Source: Candidatus Auribacterota bacterium (GTDB lineage Bacteria; Auribacterota; JAFGBW01). From it: DNA of 10,538 nt. This document shows, in pieces, positions 1-5,922 of the stretch; the stretch's first letter is position 1; each line of letters opens with the position of its first letter. Position numbers and translations under genes: made by a program. The stretch covers positions 1-10,538 of the forward strand of contig JAFGBW010000020.1 of the NCBI GenBank assembly GCA_016932965.1, read 5' to 3'. Below the pieces are notes generated by a model. That model had not been told where the DNA came from, searched no databases, and saw only the letters and a program-made list of their open reading frames with translations.

Positions 1-105
1 AACAGCCAGCCCCATGAGGTGGTTTACCTCCCCCTGAACATCAAATTGCCGGGAACCCTTTCCTCTCTGAATCTGTCCGAATGGCTCAAAACCGATGGGA
101 ATTGA
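1..105 (+). CDS. C-terminal end of an unidentified protein (5' end outside window)
   Basis: Frame 1 is open from the first base of the window to a TGA at 103-105 and encodes the last 34 residues of a protein. They include the stretches EVVYLPLNIKLPG and LNLSEWLKTDGN. The fragment is too short to assign a family, and I do not recognise it. It is called coding because the frame is open to the edge, the residue composition is ordinary for a protein, and a T-rich stretch and a strong hairpin follow the stop at once, as at a gene end. It lies on the same strand as the DUF362 gene, but a 171-base gap filled by a repeat separates them, so one transcript is uncertain. Confidence 0.5.
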   Translation, partial: NSQPHEVVYLPLNIKLPGTLSSLNLSEWLKTDGN

Positions 106-119
106 GTTTTTTTAGTTTT

Positions 120-216
120 GCAGGGAAACTTTTGTGAACAAAAGTTTCCCTGCACCCTTCAAAAAACTTTATATGAACGCCATGAAGCCAAGACTTTGTC
201 TTGGCTTCATGGCGTT
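120..216. repeat. Double-hairpin intergenic repeat, copy A
   Basis: Two perfect hairpins lie in series. The first (120-153) has a 15-bp stem GCAGGGAAACTTTTG with loop TGAA. The second (176-216) has a 19-bp stem beginning AACGCC and ending CAAGAC, with loop TTT. The spacer between them reads CCCTTCAAAAAACTTTA. Copy B at 1236-1391 carries the same two modules in mirror order, so the two copies are inverted relative to each other around the DUF362 gene. Neither hairpin is followed directly by a U-tract on either strand; the nearest is five T at 223-227, six bases after the second stem. They are therefore not textbook intrinsic terminators, although they may still end transcription or protect RNA 3' ends. 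The right flank (217-240) weakly resembles the decayed left arm of copy B. Confidence 0.85.
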
Positions 217-276
217 AAAACCTTTTTAATAAAAAAGATGAAAAATAATTCCAAATACCCGTAAGTCTTTTCTGTC

Positions 277-1218
277 ATGCTGTCGATACCTAAAGTTTAT
301 GTAGGCGAAGTGAAAAATTATGATCCTTTAAAATTGAGGGAGGCCGTCACTTCTCTTCTTGAATACACCCAGTGCAGACACATTTTCAGATCCGGGGACT
401 CGGTGCTGATCAAACCCAATTTCGTCATGGCCCCCAAACAAAAAGAGCATCCTGTGGTCACGAATCCTTTTCTTCTCATGGAATTGATCAAATGCATGAA
501 GGACCTTGGGACCCGTCCTTTTCTGGCAGATTCACCGGGATGGGGGAATCCGGCTTCAATTGCTAGAAAAATCGGTTTGTCTGATTTTTGTTCAAAAAAC
601 CAGGTGCCTATTAAAAAAATCAGGCATCTCCGGTTTCAGAAAAATCCATTCCCTTTTGGCCCTAAATGGATGCCTGTCTCCAAAGATGTTCTTGAAGCAG
701 ACCATGTTATTAATGTTCCTAAATTGAAATCCCATACCCAGATGTACCTCACCCTTTCTGTTAAAAACCTGTTCGGGTGTGTTCCCGGCCGTCTGAAGGC
801 CTTTTTTCATAACTGGTACGGAAAAAACCCCCATCGTTTTACCGATCTCATTCTGGCCAATGCTCTCATGATTAAACCCTGTCTCCACATTGTGGACGGG
901 ATATCGGCCATGCATAAGGCCGGACCCATGCTGGGAGAACCCCTTCCATTAGGGCTTCTTTTTGCCGGAACGGATCCGATAACGGTAGACCAGATCATCT
1001 GCCACATGATTCAGGCTGATCTTCAGCAGGTCAAAATCCTTCAAAGCGCCAAAAAAAATAATCTCATGCCTTTTTCTGTTTCTGACATTGAAACCTCTGT
1101 CCCTTTGAATTCACTTTCCCCATTACCTATATTTCATCATGTAGAATTTTTGGCCCCTGTCCAATTCAATCTATATCGTGTCATTCGCGGTCTGATTAAA
1201 AATTGGTTTACCAAATAA
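277..1218 (+). CDS. DUF362 family protein
   Basis: This 313-residue protein carries the hallmarks of the DUF362 family (Pfam PF04015). These are VLIKPNFV near residue 43, TNP at 62, ADSPG at 84, the signature INVPKLKSHTQ followed by SVKNLFG (about 145-167), and VDGI...GTDPITVD (about 206-238). Family members have no settled function. Many carry a ferredoxin-like 4Fe-4S domain, but this one has none, with only a few scattered cysteines and no CxxCxxC cluster. No signal peptide or membrane segment is evident, so it is probably cytoplasmic. The ATG at 277 is the first start after an in-frame stop at 262 and sits seven residues before the conserved VYVGEVKNYDP start. No Shine-Dalgarno sequence precedes it. 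It is bracketed by inverted copies of an intergenic repeat and followed by amrS. Confidence 0.85.
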   Translation: MLSIPKVYVGEVKNYDPLKLREAVTSLLEYTQCRHIFRSGDSVLIKPNFVMAPKQKEHPVVTNPFLLMELIKCMKDLGTRPFLADSPGWGNPASIARKIGLSDFCSKNQVPIKKIRHLRFQKNPFPFGPKWMPVSKDVLEADHVINVPKLKSHTQMYLTLSVKNLFGCVPGRLKAFFHNWYGKNPHRFTDLILANALMIKPCLHIVDGISAMHKAGPMLGEPLPLGLLFAGTDPITVDQIICHMIQADLQQVKILQSAKKNNLMPFSVSDIETSVPLNSLSPLPIFHHVEFLAPVQFNLYRVIRGLIKNWFTK

Positions 1219-1235
1219 TCATGTTATTACATTGG

Positions 1236-1391
1236 GGGAAAATATCGTTTTTAAAAAGTTTTTTTCCCTGTAATCCTTTTTTAAAAAGCTTTATTTTCGC
1301 CTCATGTTCAAGACTTAGTCTTGAACATGAGGCGAAACCAATAAAAGTTTTGAAAGGTTTCAGGGAAACTTTTTTCAAAAAGTTTCCCTGA
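1236..1391. repeat. Double-hairpin intergenic repeat, copy B (mirror orientation)
   Basis: The central hairpin (1295-1337) is a perfect 20-bp stem that begins TTTCGCC and ends CAAGAC, with loop TTA. The right hairpin (1360-1391) has a 14-15-bp stem TCAGGGAAACTTTT. A decayed partner of that hairpin occupies the left arm (about 1236-1268, GGGAAAA paired with TTTTCCC), so the whole element is roughly one large palindrome centred near 1316. The linker ATAAAAGTTTTGAAAGG is the reverse complement, with changes, of the linker in copy A. No U-tract follows the hairpins; the right one is followed by AAAAAATAAAAAC and then the amrS start codon. The best description is an interspersed palindromic repeat that may double as a transcript-end or leader structure. 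Confidence 0.85.
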
Positions 1392-1403
1392 AAAAATAAA
1401 AAC

Positions 1404-2420
1404 ATGCGGCAAAAAGCGAAATGGTGGGAGGCATTGGAAGGGGCCAAAGTCAGGTGCAGGCTTTGTCCCAGGGGTTGTGTTATTGCAGAAGGGGGGAGGG
1501 GATTTTGTTTCATCAGGAAAAATGAAGGGGGAAAACTCATTTCAGAGGCTTACGGAAGGATTTCCGGCATGGCCGCGGACCCGATAGAGAAAAAGCCGTT
1601 GTTTCATTTTTATCCCGGGAGCAGGGTGTTGAGTTTCGGAACAATAGGCTGTAATCTGAACTGTCAATGCTGCCAGAACTGGCATATTTCAAGGGCAAAA
1701 GACATCCGTATTTTAAGGGAAGAAGTCACGCCTGAAGCTGTTGTAGAAACAGCGATAAAAACCGGATGTAAGACAGTGGCATTCACCTACAATGAACCGC
1801 TGATCTTTGCGGAATTTGCCATGGATACAGCCCGGGCCTGCAGGGAGGCAGGGATAAAAACAGCTGCCGTGACCGCGGGATACGTGAACCCGGAACCCGG
1901 TAAAGAATTCTTTTCGCTCATGGATGCCTCCAATGTGGATTTGAAGGGATTCAATGAAAAATTCTATCTGTCCCATACCGGAGCGCATCTTAAAAATATT
2001 CTTGAAACGCTGGAGCTGATTCACAGAGAAACTTCTGCCTGGCTGGAACTGACGACGCTGTTGATCCCGGGGAAAAATGACGACCTCATGGAAATCAAAA
2101 ACATGTGTGAATGGATCCGTGAACATCTTGGGACGGATGTTCCGGTTCATTTTTCGGCGTTTCATCCGGATTATAATATGACCGAGGTTCCCCCTACGTC
2201 TTTAAAGACGCTCAATCAGGCTTATGAAATCGGTCTTTCAGCAGGGCTGAAGTTTGTTTATACAGGCAATGTTTGGGAGAAGCCGAGAGAAACGACCTTT
2301 TGTCCTTCCTGCAAAAAACCGGTCATTGTCAGAAACGGTTTTGAAGTGGAAAGGAATGAATTACAAAACAATCGCTGCGGATTCTGTCAGGCCGTGATTC
2401 CCGGATATTTTTCGAGTTAA
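1404..2420 (+). CDS. amrS: AmmeMemoRadiSam system radical SAM enzyme
   Basis: This 338-residue radical SAM protein is full length for AmrS, which is related to pyruvate formate-lyase activating enzymes. The N-terminal Cys-rich element CRLCPRGC...GFC (C18, C21, C25, C35) is typical of the family. The radical SAM motif CxxxCxxC is at C83, C87 and C90 within GCNLNCQCCQN, with an extra cysteine at 89. Later conserved stretches are FTYNEP (about 127), VDLKGF (about 188) and SAFHPDYNM (about 251). A C-terminal zinc-ribbon-like pair of CxxC motifs (C300/C303, C325/C328) leads to the typical IPGY end. The family is defined by co-occurrence with Memo and AMMECR1 proteins, neither of which is in this window; its substrate is unknown. 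The ATG at 1404 follows an in-frame TGA at 1389. No Shine-Dalgarno sequence is visible, and a strong hairpin ends only 12 bases upstream. Confidence 0.92.
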   Translation: MRQKAKWWEALEGAKVRCRLCPRGCVIAEGGRGFCFIRKNEGGKLISEAYGRISGMAADPIEKKPLFHFYPGSRVLSFGTIGCNLNCQCCQNWHISRAKDIRILREEVTPEAVVETAIKTGCKTVAFTYNEPLIFAEFAMDTARACREAGIKTAAVTAGYVNPEPGKEFFSLMDASNVDLKGFNEKFYLSHTGAHLKNILETLELIHRETSAWLELTTLLIPGKNDDLMEIKNMCEWIREHLGTDVPVHFSAFHPDYNMTEVPPTSLKTLNQAYEIGLSAGLKFVYTGNVWEKPRETTFCPSCKKPVIVRNGFEVERNELQNNRCGFCQAVIPGYFSS

Positions 2421-2484
2421 CTTAAATAAAAAAATAATCGCACAGAGGCAGGGTTATTCTGAATTCTCAATTCTGACTTGGTAA

Positions 2485-2567
2485 TGCCTGGAGTGGGACT
2501 TGAACCCACAAGATCGTAAGACCAATGGTTTTTGAGACCATCGCGTATGCCATTCCGCCATCCAGGC
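2485..2567 (-). tRNA. tRNA-Leu (anticodon CAA)
   Basis: Read on the - strand, the gene folds into a complete cloverleaf. The acceptor stem is GCCTGGA/TCCAGGC with discriminator A. The D-arm lies in GCGGAATGGCATACGC, and the anticodon stem is ATGGT/ACCAT around loop CTCAAAA. The anticodon CAA (complement of 2532-2534) reads UUG leucine codons. The long variable arm GGTC-TTAC-GATC, expected of a class II tRNA, and the T-arm GTGGG-TTCAAGT-CCCAC complete the fold. The 3' CCA is not encoded (ATT follows the discriminator), so it must be added enzymatically. The gene stands alone, convergent with amrS and divergent from the peptide transporter genes. No integrase gene or repeated 3' end suggests use as an integration site. 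Confidence 0.97.
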
Positions 2568-2579
2568 AGGAGAGATCAA

Positions 2580-2608
2580 TTTCTAATAGATGGAGAAACT
2601 GTTGTCAA
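2580..2608 (-). promoter_or_regulatory. Sigma70-type promoter of tRNA-Leu
   Basis: On the - strand a perfect -35 box TTGACA (complement of 2603-2608) is followed, after exactly 17 bases, by TAGAAA (complement of 2580-2585), a fair -10 box matching TATAAT at four positions. The -10 box ends 12 bases before the mature tRNA 5' end at 2567. That leaves a leader of only a few bases from the expected start point. Position, spacing and strand all fit a strong housekeeping promoter for the tRNA. Confidence 0.75.
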
Positions 2609-2650
2609 TTTGAAATATTTTCAGCTAAAGTATGAGAAATATTTTATCCC

Positions 2651-2672
2651 GGAGAGCACGGAGGACACGGAG
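2651..2672. repeat. Short CACGGAG-type direct repeat
   Basis: GGAGAGCACGG followed by AGGACACGGAG contains two CACGGAG units nine bases apart (GCACGGAGG, ACACGGAGA). Similar CACGGAG/CACAGAG strings are scattered between genes in many environmental bacterial genomes, which is a recollection rather than something checked here. The surrounding gap (2609-2796) contains no convincing gene. It holds A/T-rich DNA and an isolated TAGAAT (2774-2779) without a good -35 box that might serve the transporter genes. Confidence 0.4.
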
Positions 2673-2796
2673 ATTTATTATGGCAGACCATTTTACGATG
2701 TGATTTTATTCCCATCGTGTTCCCGGTTTCCCTTGATGTATTTTTTTTCCAATAAACGATATTGATAGTCATGTAGAATTTGCGTGCAAAAGGTGA

Positions 2797-3897
2797 ATGG
2801 TGAAAAGAATTTTTTCTTCTGAATCACTTTTTCATAAACGAGTGAGAAAATTCCGTTCCTGCAAACGGGCCTATTTTTCATTATGGATTCTCATGACATT
2901 ATACATCGTTTCTTTCTTTTCCCCGCTTCTGGTGAATGACAAGGCTCTTTTAGTGCGCTATGAGAACCAGTATTATTTTCCCGCTTTTTCGGACTTGTTC
3001 GGCAGTTTTTTTTCAGTCCATTATGACTGCACTCAATTTGGACAGACGGAAATTTTTGGAAAAAAAGCCTATGGTCCTCCCCATTACAGGGAACTACAGA
3101 AACAGTATCAAACCGCCATGACCGGCAATAGGGTTTGGATGCCTCTGTATCCATATAACCCCAATGAAAACCTCATGACTGAACTGAAACAACATCCTCC
3201 CACACACTGCGATTCGAAGCATATCCTGGGAACCGATAACCGCGGCAGGGATGTCTTTGCCAGGCTGGTCTACGGCTTCCGTATTTCCCTATCCTTTGCC
3301 CTGGTTATCACGCTGTTTTCTCATGTGCTCGGTATCATTATAGGAGCTCTTCTTGGATACTATGGCGGTATCATTGACATTTTGGGTCAAAGAATCATCG
3401 AAATGTTCACCGCCATCCCCATCCTATACATGTCCATGATCCTGGTTTCATTCATGAAACCTTCTTTTATTCTCCTCTGCCTCATTCTCATCTTTTTGGA
3501 AGGATGGATCCATCTCACCTTTTACATCAGGGGTGAATTTTACAGGGAAAAGGCGAAAGAGTACGTTTTAGCCGCCATAGGGATTGGAGCGGGAGATTTT
3601 CAGGTCATGTTTAAACATATCCTTCCTAATTCGCTGACCCCAGTCATCACATTCACGCCCTTTGCGATCGTGAGTTACATCACGGTTCTGGTCGCGCTTG
3701 ATTTTTTAGGACTTGGCCTTCCTCCGCCAACACCCAGCTGGGGAGAACTTTTGAATCAGGGAGTGGCTGATCTCCGTCATTGGCATTTGATAGTTTTTCC
3801 GTTAGCGGCGCTTTTTTTAACCCTCATGCTCGTTACTCTTATCGGTGAAGGTATCCGGGATGCCTTTGACCCCAAACCTTTTTCCAGATTGCGATGA
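2797..3897 (+). CDS. yejE: YejE-like peptide ABC transporter permease
   Basis: This 366-residue inner-membrane permease resembles E. coli YejE along its length. It has a basic N-terminus, a first membrane helix (about 26-46), and then the YejE-like pattern LVNDKALLVRYENQYYFP and a periplasmic region of about 90 residues. HILGTDNRGRDVFARLVYG (about 142-160) opens the BPD_transp_1 domain. The cytoplasmic coupling loop is at about 247-279 (EYVLAAIGIGAGDFQVMFKH). LDFLGLGLPPPTPSWGELL (about 301) and GEGIRDAFDP (about 350) are classic for OppC/DppC/YejE proteins. The ribosome site AAGGTG (2790-2795) is very close to ATG 2797, so GTG 2800 (second codon) may be the real start. The ATPase gene overlaps by four bases. 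No yejA or yejB lies upstream, which is unusual because the permease normally works as a heterodimer with YejB. Confidence 0.9.
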   Translation: MVKRIFSSESLFHKRVRKFRSCKRAYFSLWILMTLYIVSFFSPLLVNDKALLVRYENQYYFPAFSDLFGSFFSVHYDCTQFGQTEIFGKKAYGPPHYRELQKQYQTAMTGNRVWMPLYPYNPNENLMTELKQHPPTHCDSKHILGTDNRGRDVFARLVYGFRISLSFALVITLFSHVLGIIIGALLGYYGGIIDILGQRIIEMFTAIPILYMSMILVSFMKPSFILLCLILIFLEGWIHLTFYIRGEFYREKAKEYVLAAIGIGAGDFQVMFKHILPNSLTPVITFTPFAIVSYITVLVALDFLGLGLPPPTPSWGELLNQGVADLRHWHLIVFPLAALFLTLMLVTLIGEGIRDAFDPKPFSRLR

Positions 3898-4886
3898 AAG
3901 CCCCGACTCCTTCCCCTCTTCCCACCAAGATACTGGATGTCAGACATCTTCGTGTTCATTTTAAAACAGACGAAGGCATGGTGGAAGTGGTCCGGGATGT
4001 GTCTTTTACTTTGTTCCGCCGTGAAACGCTGGCTCTGGTCGGTGAATCCGGATCCGGAAAATCCGTGACCTGCCTTTCCATCAATCGTCTGCTTCCATGC
4101 CCTCCGGCTGTCATTTCCGGCGGAGAAATCATCTACCAGGAAGTCAATCTGTTAAGATTACCCTGGAAAGAAATGCATCTCTGCCGCGGCAAGGATATCG
4201 CCATGATTTTCCAGGAACCGGCTACGGCGTTAAACCCTATTCTGACGATCCGGACCCAAATGAATGAAGTCTGGTTGAGACATAAGGACATCCGCGGGAA
4301 AGAAGCGGATTACTGGAGCATTGATCTTTTAGCAAGGGTCGGCCTTCCGGATGCCGCCAAACGGCTGGATTCTTATCCGCATGAATTATCCGGGGGAATG
4401 CGGCAAAGGGTTTTGATCGCCATGGCGCTCATCACGAATCCTTCAATCCTCATTGCCGATGAGCCCACTACCGCCCTTGATGTGACCACCCAGGCCCAGA
4501 TCCTGGAACTGTTGGTGAAGATGCAGCAGGAAAGAAAAATAGGCAGCCTTATTTTTATTACCCATAATCTGGCCCTGGTGTCACAGATCGCCGACAGGGT
4601 GATCGTTTTTTACGCAGGCCAGATTCAGGAGGAAGCTCCGGCTTCTGAATTGTTCAGACATCCCGCCCATCCCTATACCCAAGGGCTCCTGTCCTGTTTT
4701 AATTCGTTAGAACATAAAGAAGACCGTTTCCATGCCATTTCCGGTAATCCGCCTGATTTAAAGCTGTTGCCTTCAGGTTGCCCGTTTCATCCGAGATGCC
4801 CCCATGTCGTGGAGCGCTGTAAGACCGTGGCCCCGGAGTTAAGAGCCGTAAACGAAAAACATACCGCCCGCTGCCATTTTGTGTGA
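3894..4886 (+). CDS. Peptide ABC transporter ATP-binding protein (OppD/DppD type)
   Basis: This 330-residue cytoplasmic ATPase has all nucleotide-binding motifs: Walker A GESGSGKS (about 50), Q-loop FQEP (106), signature LSGGMRQR (165), Walker B ILIADEPT (185) and the switch histidine in ITHN (H224). The C-terminal oligopeptide-transporter tail has AHPYTQGLL (about 258) and GCPFHPRCPHVVERC (about 295). Cysteines 296, 302, 309 and 327 match the pattern that can hold an iron-sulfur cluster in some relatives. It resembles one half of E. coli YejF, which has two such domains in one chain. Here only one domain is encoded and no OppF-like gene follows, so the transporter needs a partner ATPase or a homodimer. 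The ATG overlaps the permease stop (ATGA), indicating translational coupling. Confidence 0.93.
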   Translation: MKAPTPSPLPTKILDVRHLRVHFKTDEGMVEVVRDVSFTLFRRETLALVGESGSGKSVTCLSINRLLPCPPAVISGGEIIYQEVNLLRLPWKEMHLCRGKDIAMIFQEPATALNPILTIRTQMNEVWLRHKDIRGKEADYWSIDLLARVGLPDAAKRLDSYPHELSGGMRQRVLIAMALITNPSILIADEPTTALDVTTQAQILELLVKMQQERKIGSLIFITHNLALVSQIADRVIVFYAGQIQEEAPASELFRHPAHPYTQGLLSCFNSLEHKEDRFHAISGNPPDLKLLPSGCPFHPRCPHVVERCKTVAPELRAVNEKHTARCHFV

Positions 4887-4923
4887 TGTGAGGAATCAAT
4901 TTATTAAAAAGAGATAAAATTAC

Positions 4924-4977
4924 GGGAAGATTTTTTTCGAAAAGGAAAGTTTCCCTTCAGACTTTTTCTTTTTTTTT
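4924..4977. terminator. Terminator between convergent operons, derived from the hairpin repeat
   Basis: The imperfect hairpin 4924-4955 pairs GGGAAGATTTTTTT with the complementary side ending AAGTTTCCC, using one mismatch and three G-T pairs. It looks like a diverged copy of the CAGGGAAACTTTT hairpins at 120-153 and 1360-1391. For + strand transcripts leaving the ATPase gene it is followed, seven bases later, by a T-rich tract (4963-4977, TTTTTC then nine T). That tract is the antisense of the last codons of the flippase gene. In the other direction the stop codon of the - strand operon (4957-4959) abuts the stem, and moderately T-rich DNA follows. A bidirectional terminator is the likeliest reading. 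Confidence 0.6.
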
Positions 4978-5922
4978 CATAAAAAAAAGAAAAAATAAAC
5001 CTGTGGAGGCGACGTAGATGAGGGTCATGAATAGGTAGGTGAGGGCGAGTCCTTCAGCCTGTTCTATGGTGAGGCCGGCGAGGGTGAAAAACAGCACATA
5101 GCTCCAGTCTCTGGTGCCCAGCGAGAAAGGGGTCAAGGGGATGCTTTCAATGATGGAAATGATCGGGATGAACATCACGAACCAGTGAAAAGCAGTCTCA
5201 TAATGCAGGGCCCGGGAATACAGATACACGATCCAGATGACCAATCCCTGGAATAAAAAAGCGATGATGAATATTTTTCCCATGAGACGCGGATTTTTTT
5301 TATAGACCTGCAGCGACTGGATAAAACGCTGGAATAGTTCCCGGACTTTTATCAAGGACAGCTTTTGAAGCAGACCATCCGCGCATTTTTGTATTGAAGG
5401 ATGAAGGATGGCAAAAAATGCGGCCAGAATAACCGCAAAGACGGTAAAAAGAAAACAAATCAGCTTCTGATTTTCAATCAGCTGCCTGGCACGCAGAGAC
5501 GCCATGAATCCGATGAAGGCAAGAGCAACAAAACCGCTGGCCCTGTCCATGAAGACAGATGCCAGTGATTTCACCGCGTTGCGGCTTTCCTTGGCCACCT
5601 GATACACGCGAACCACGTCACCGCCGATATTCGATGGGAGAAAAAGGTTCATGAAAGAGCCGATCATGTAGCTTCTGAGTAAAAAAAAGAATGAAAGAAA
5701 TACCCCGTCTGCTTCCAAGAGGATCTTCCATTTAAGGGCGCTGAGCATGCTGTTTACAAAAAGCAGAAGAAAACAGAAACTCAATAAAGTGTAATTGGCC
5801 GTATGGACTATGGGAAAAATTTTTTTAACATCCAGCTTTTGGTACAGTAGGAATAAAAGGACAAAGCAGAAACCCAGCTTGAAAATTATGATGAACCTGT
5901 TCCTCCAAGCTGCGAGCATCAT
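4957..5922 (-). CDS. Flippase-like membrane protein, LPG synthetase TM family (YbhN/AglD type)
   Basis: This 321-residue polytopic membrane protein has about seven or eight hydrophobic segments and fits the lysylphosphatidylglycerol synthetase transmembrane/UPF0104 family (Pfam PF03706). Family landmarks are FLPSNIGGDVVRVYQ (about 94-108), VFMDRASGF (about 123) and PLTPFSLGTRDWSY (about 262), the equivalent of the usual P-x-S-x-GG/G-x-R/E pattern. The length matches stand-alone members, which lack the aminoacyl-transferase domain of MprF. Relatives are proposed lipid or lipid-linked-glycan translocases, often beside glycosyltransferase genes; the substrate here is unknown. The start ATG (5920-5922) overlaps the upstream stop by four bases and is followed by a second ATG. 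AAAGGA at 5934-5939 is a possible, rather distant, ribosome site. The tail FMKKKEKV is encoded by a T-run/A-run palindrome. Last gene of its operon. Confidence 0.85.
   Translation of the reverse strand: MMLAAWRNRFIIIFKLGFCFVLLFLLYQKLDVKKIFPIVHTANYTLLSFCFLLLFVNSMLSALKWKILLEADGVFLSFFFLLRSYMIGSFMNLFLPSNIGGDVVRVYQVAKESRNAVKSLASVFMDRASGFVALAFIGFMASLRARQLIENQKLICFLFTVFAVILAAFFAILHPSIQKCADGLLQKLSLIKVRELFQRFIQSLQVYKKNPRLMGKIFIIAFLFQGLVIWIVYLYSRALHYETAFHWFVMFIPIISIIESIPLTPFSLGTRDWSYVLFFTLAGLTIEQAEGLALTYLFMTLIYVASTGLFFLFFMKKKEKV

Noticed and set aside
120-216. CRISPR array or ordinary intrinsic terminators
   Set aside because: There are only two different palindromes and no repeat-spacer periodicity, which excludes CRISPR. 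The hairpins also lack an immediately adjacent U-tract, so a plain terminator is not the best description.
1203-1540. Open frames on both strands across copy B, both containing SCSRLSLEHEAK
   Set aside because: The same peptide appears on both strands because the DNA is a perfect palindrome. The frames overlap the DUF362 and amrS genes and have no ribosome site or protein-like organisation.
1713-2165. 150-residue open frame antisense to amrS
   Set aside because: It lies wholly inside a gene with strong family motifs, has no ribosome site, and its composition reads as the complement of amrS codons.
2485-2567. tRNA-Leu as an integration site for a mobile element
   Set aside because: No integrase gene and no duplicated tRNA 3' end are present, and the flanking genes look like ordinary chromosomal genes.
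2532-2765. 77-residue open frame starting inside the tRNA gene
   Set aside because: It begins in the tRNA on the opposite strand, crosses the tRNA promoter, and lacks a ribosome site and recognisable protein features.
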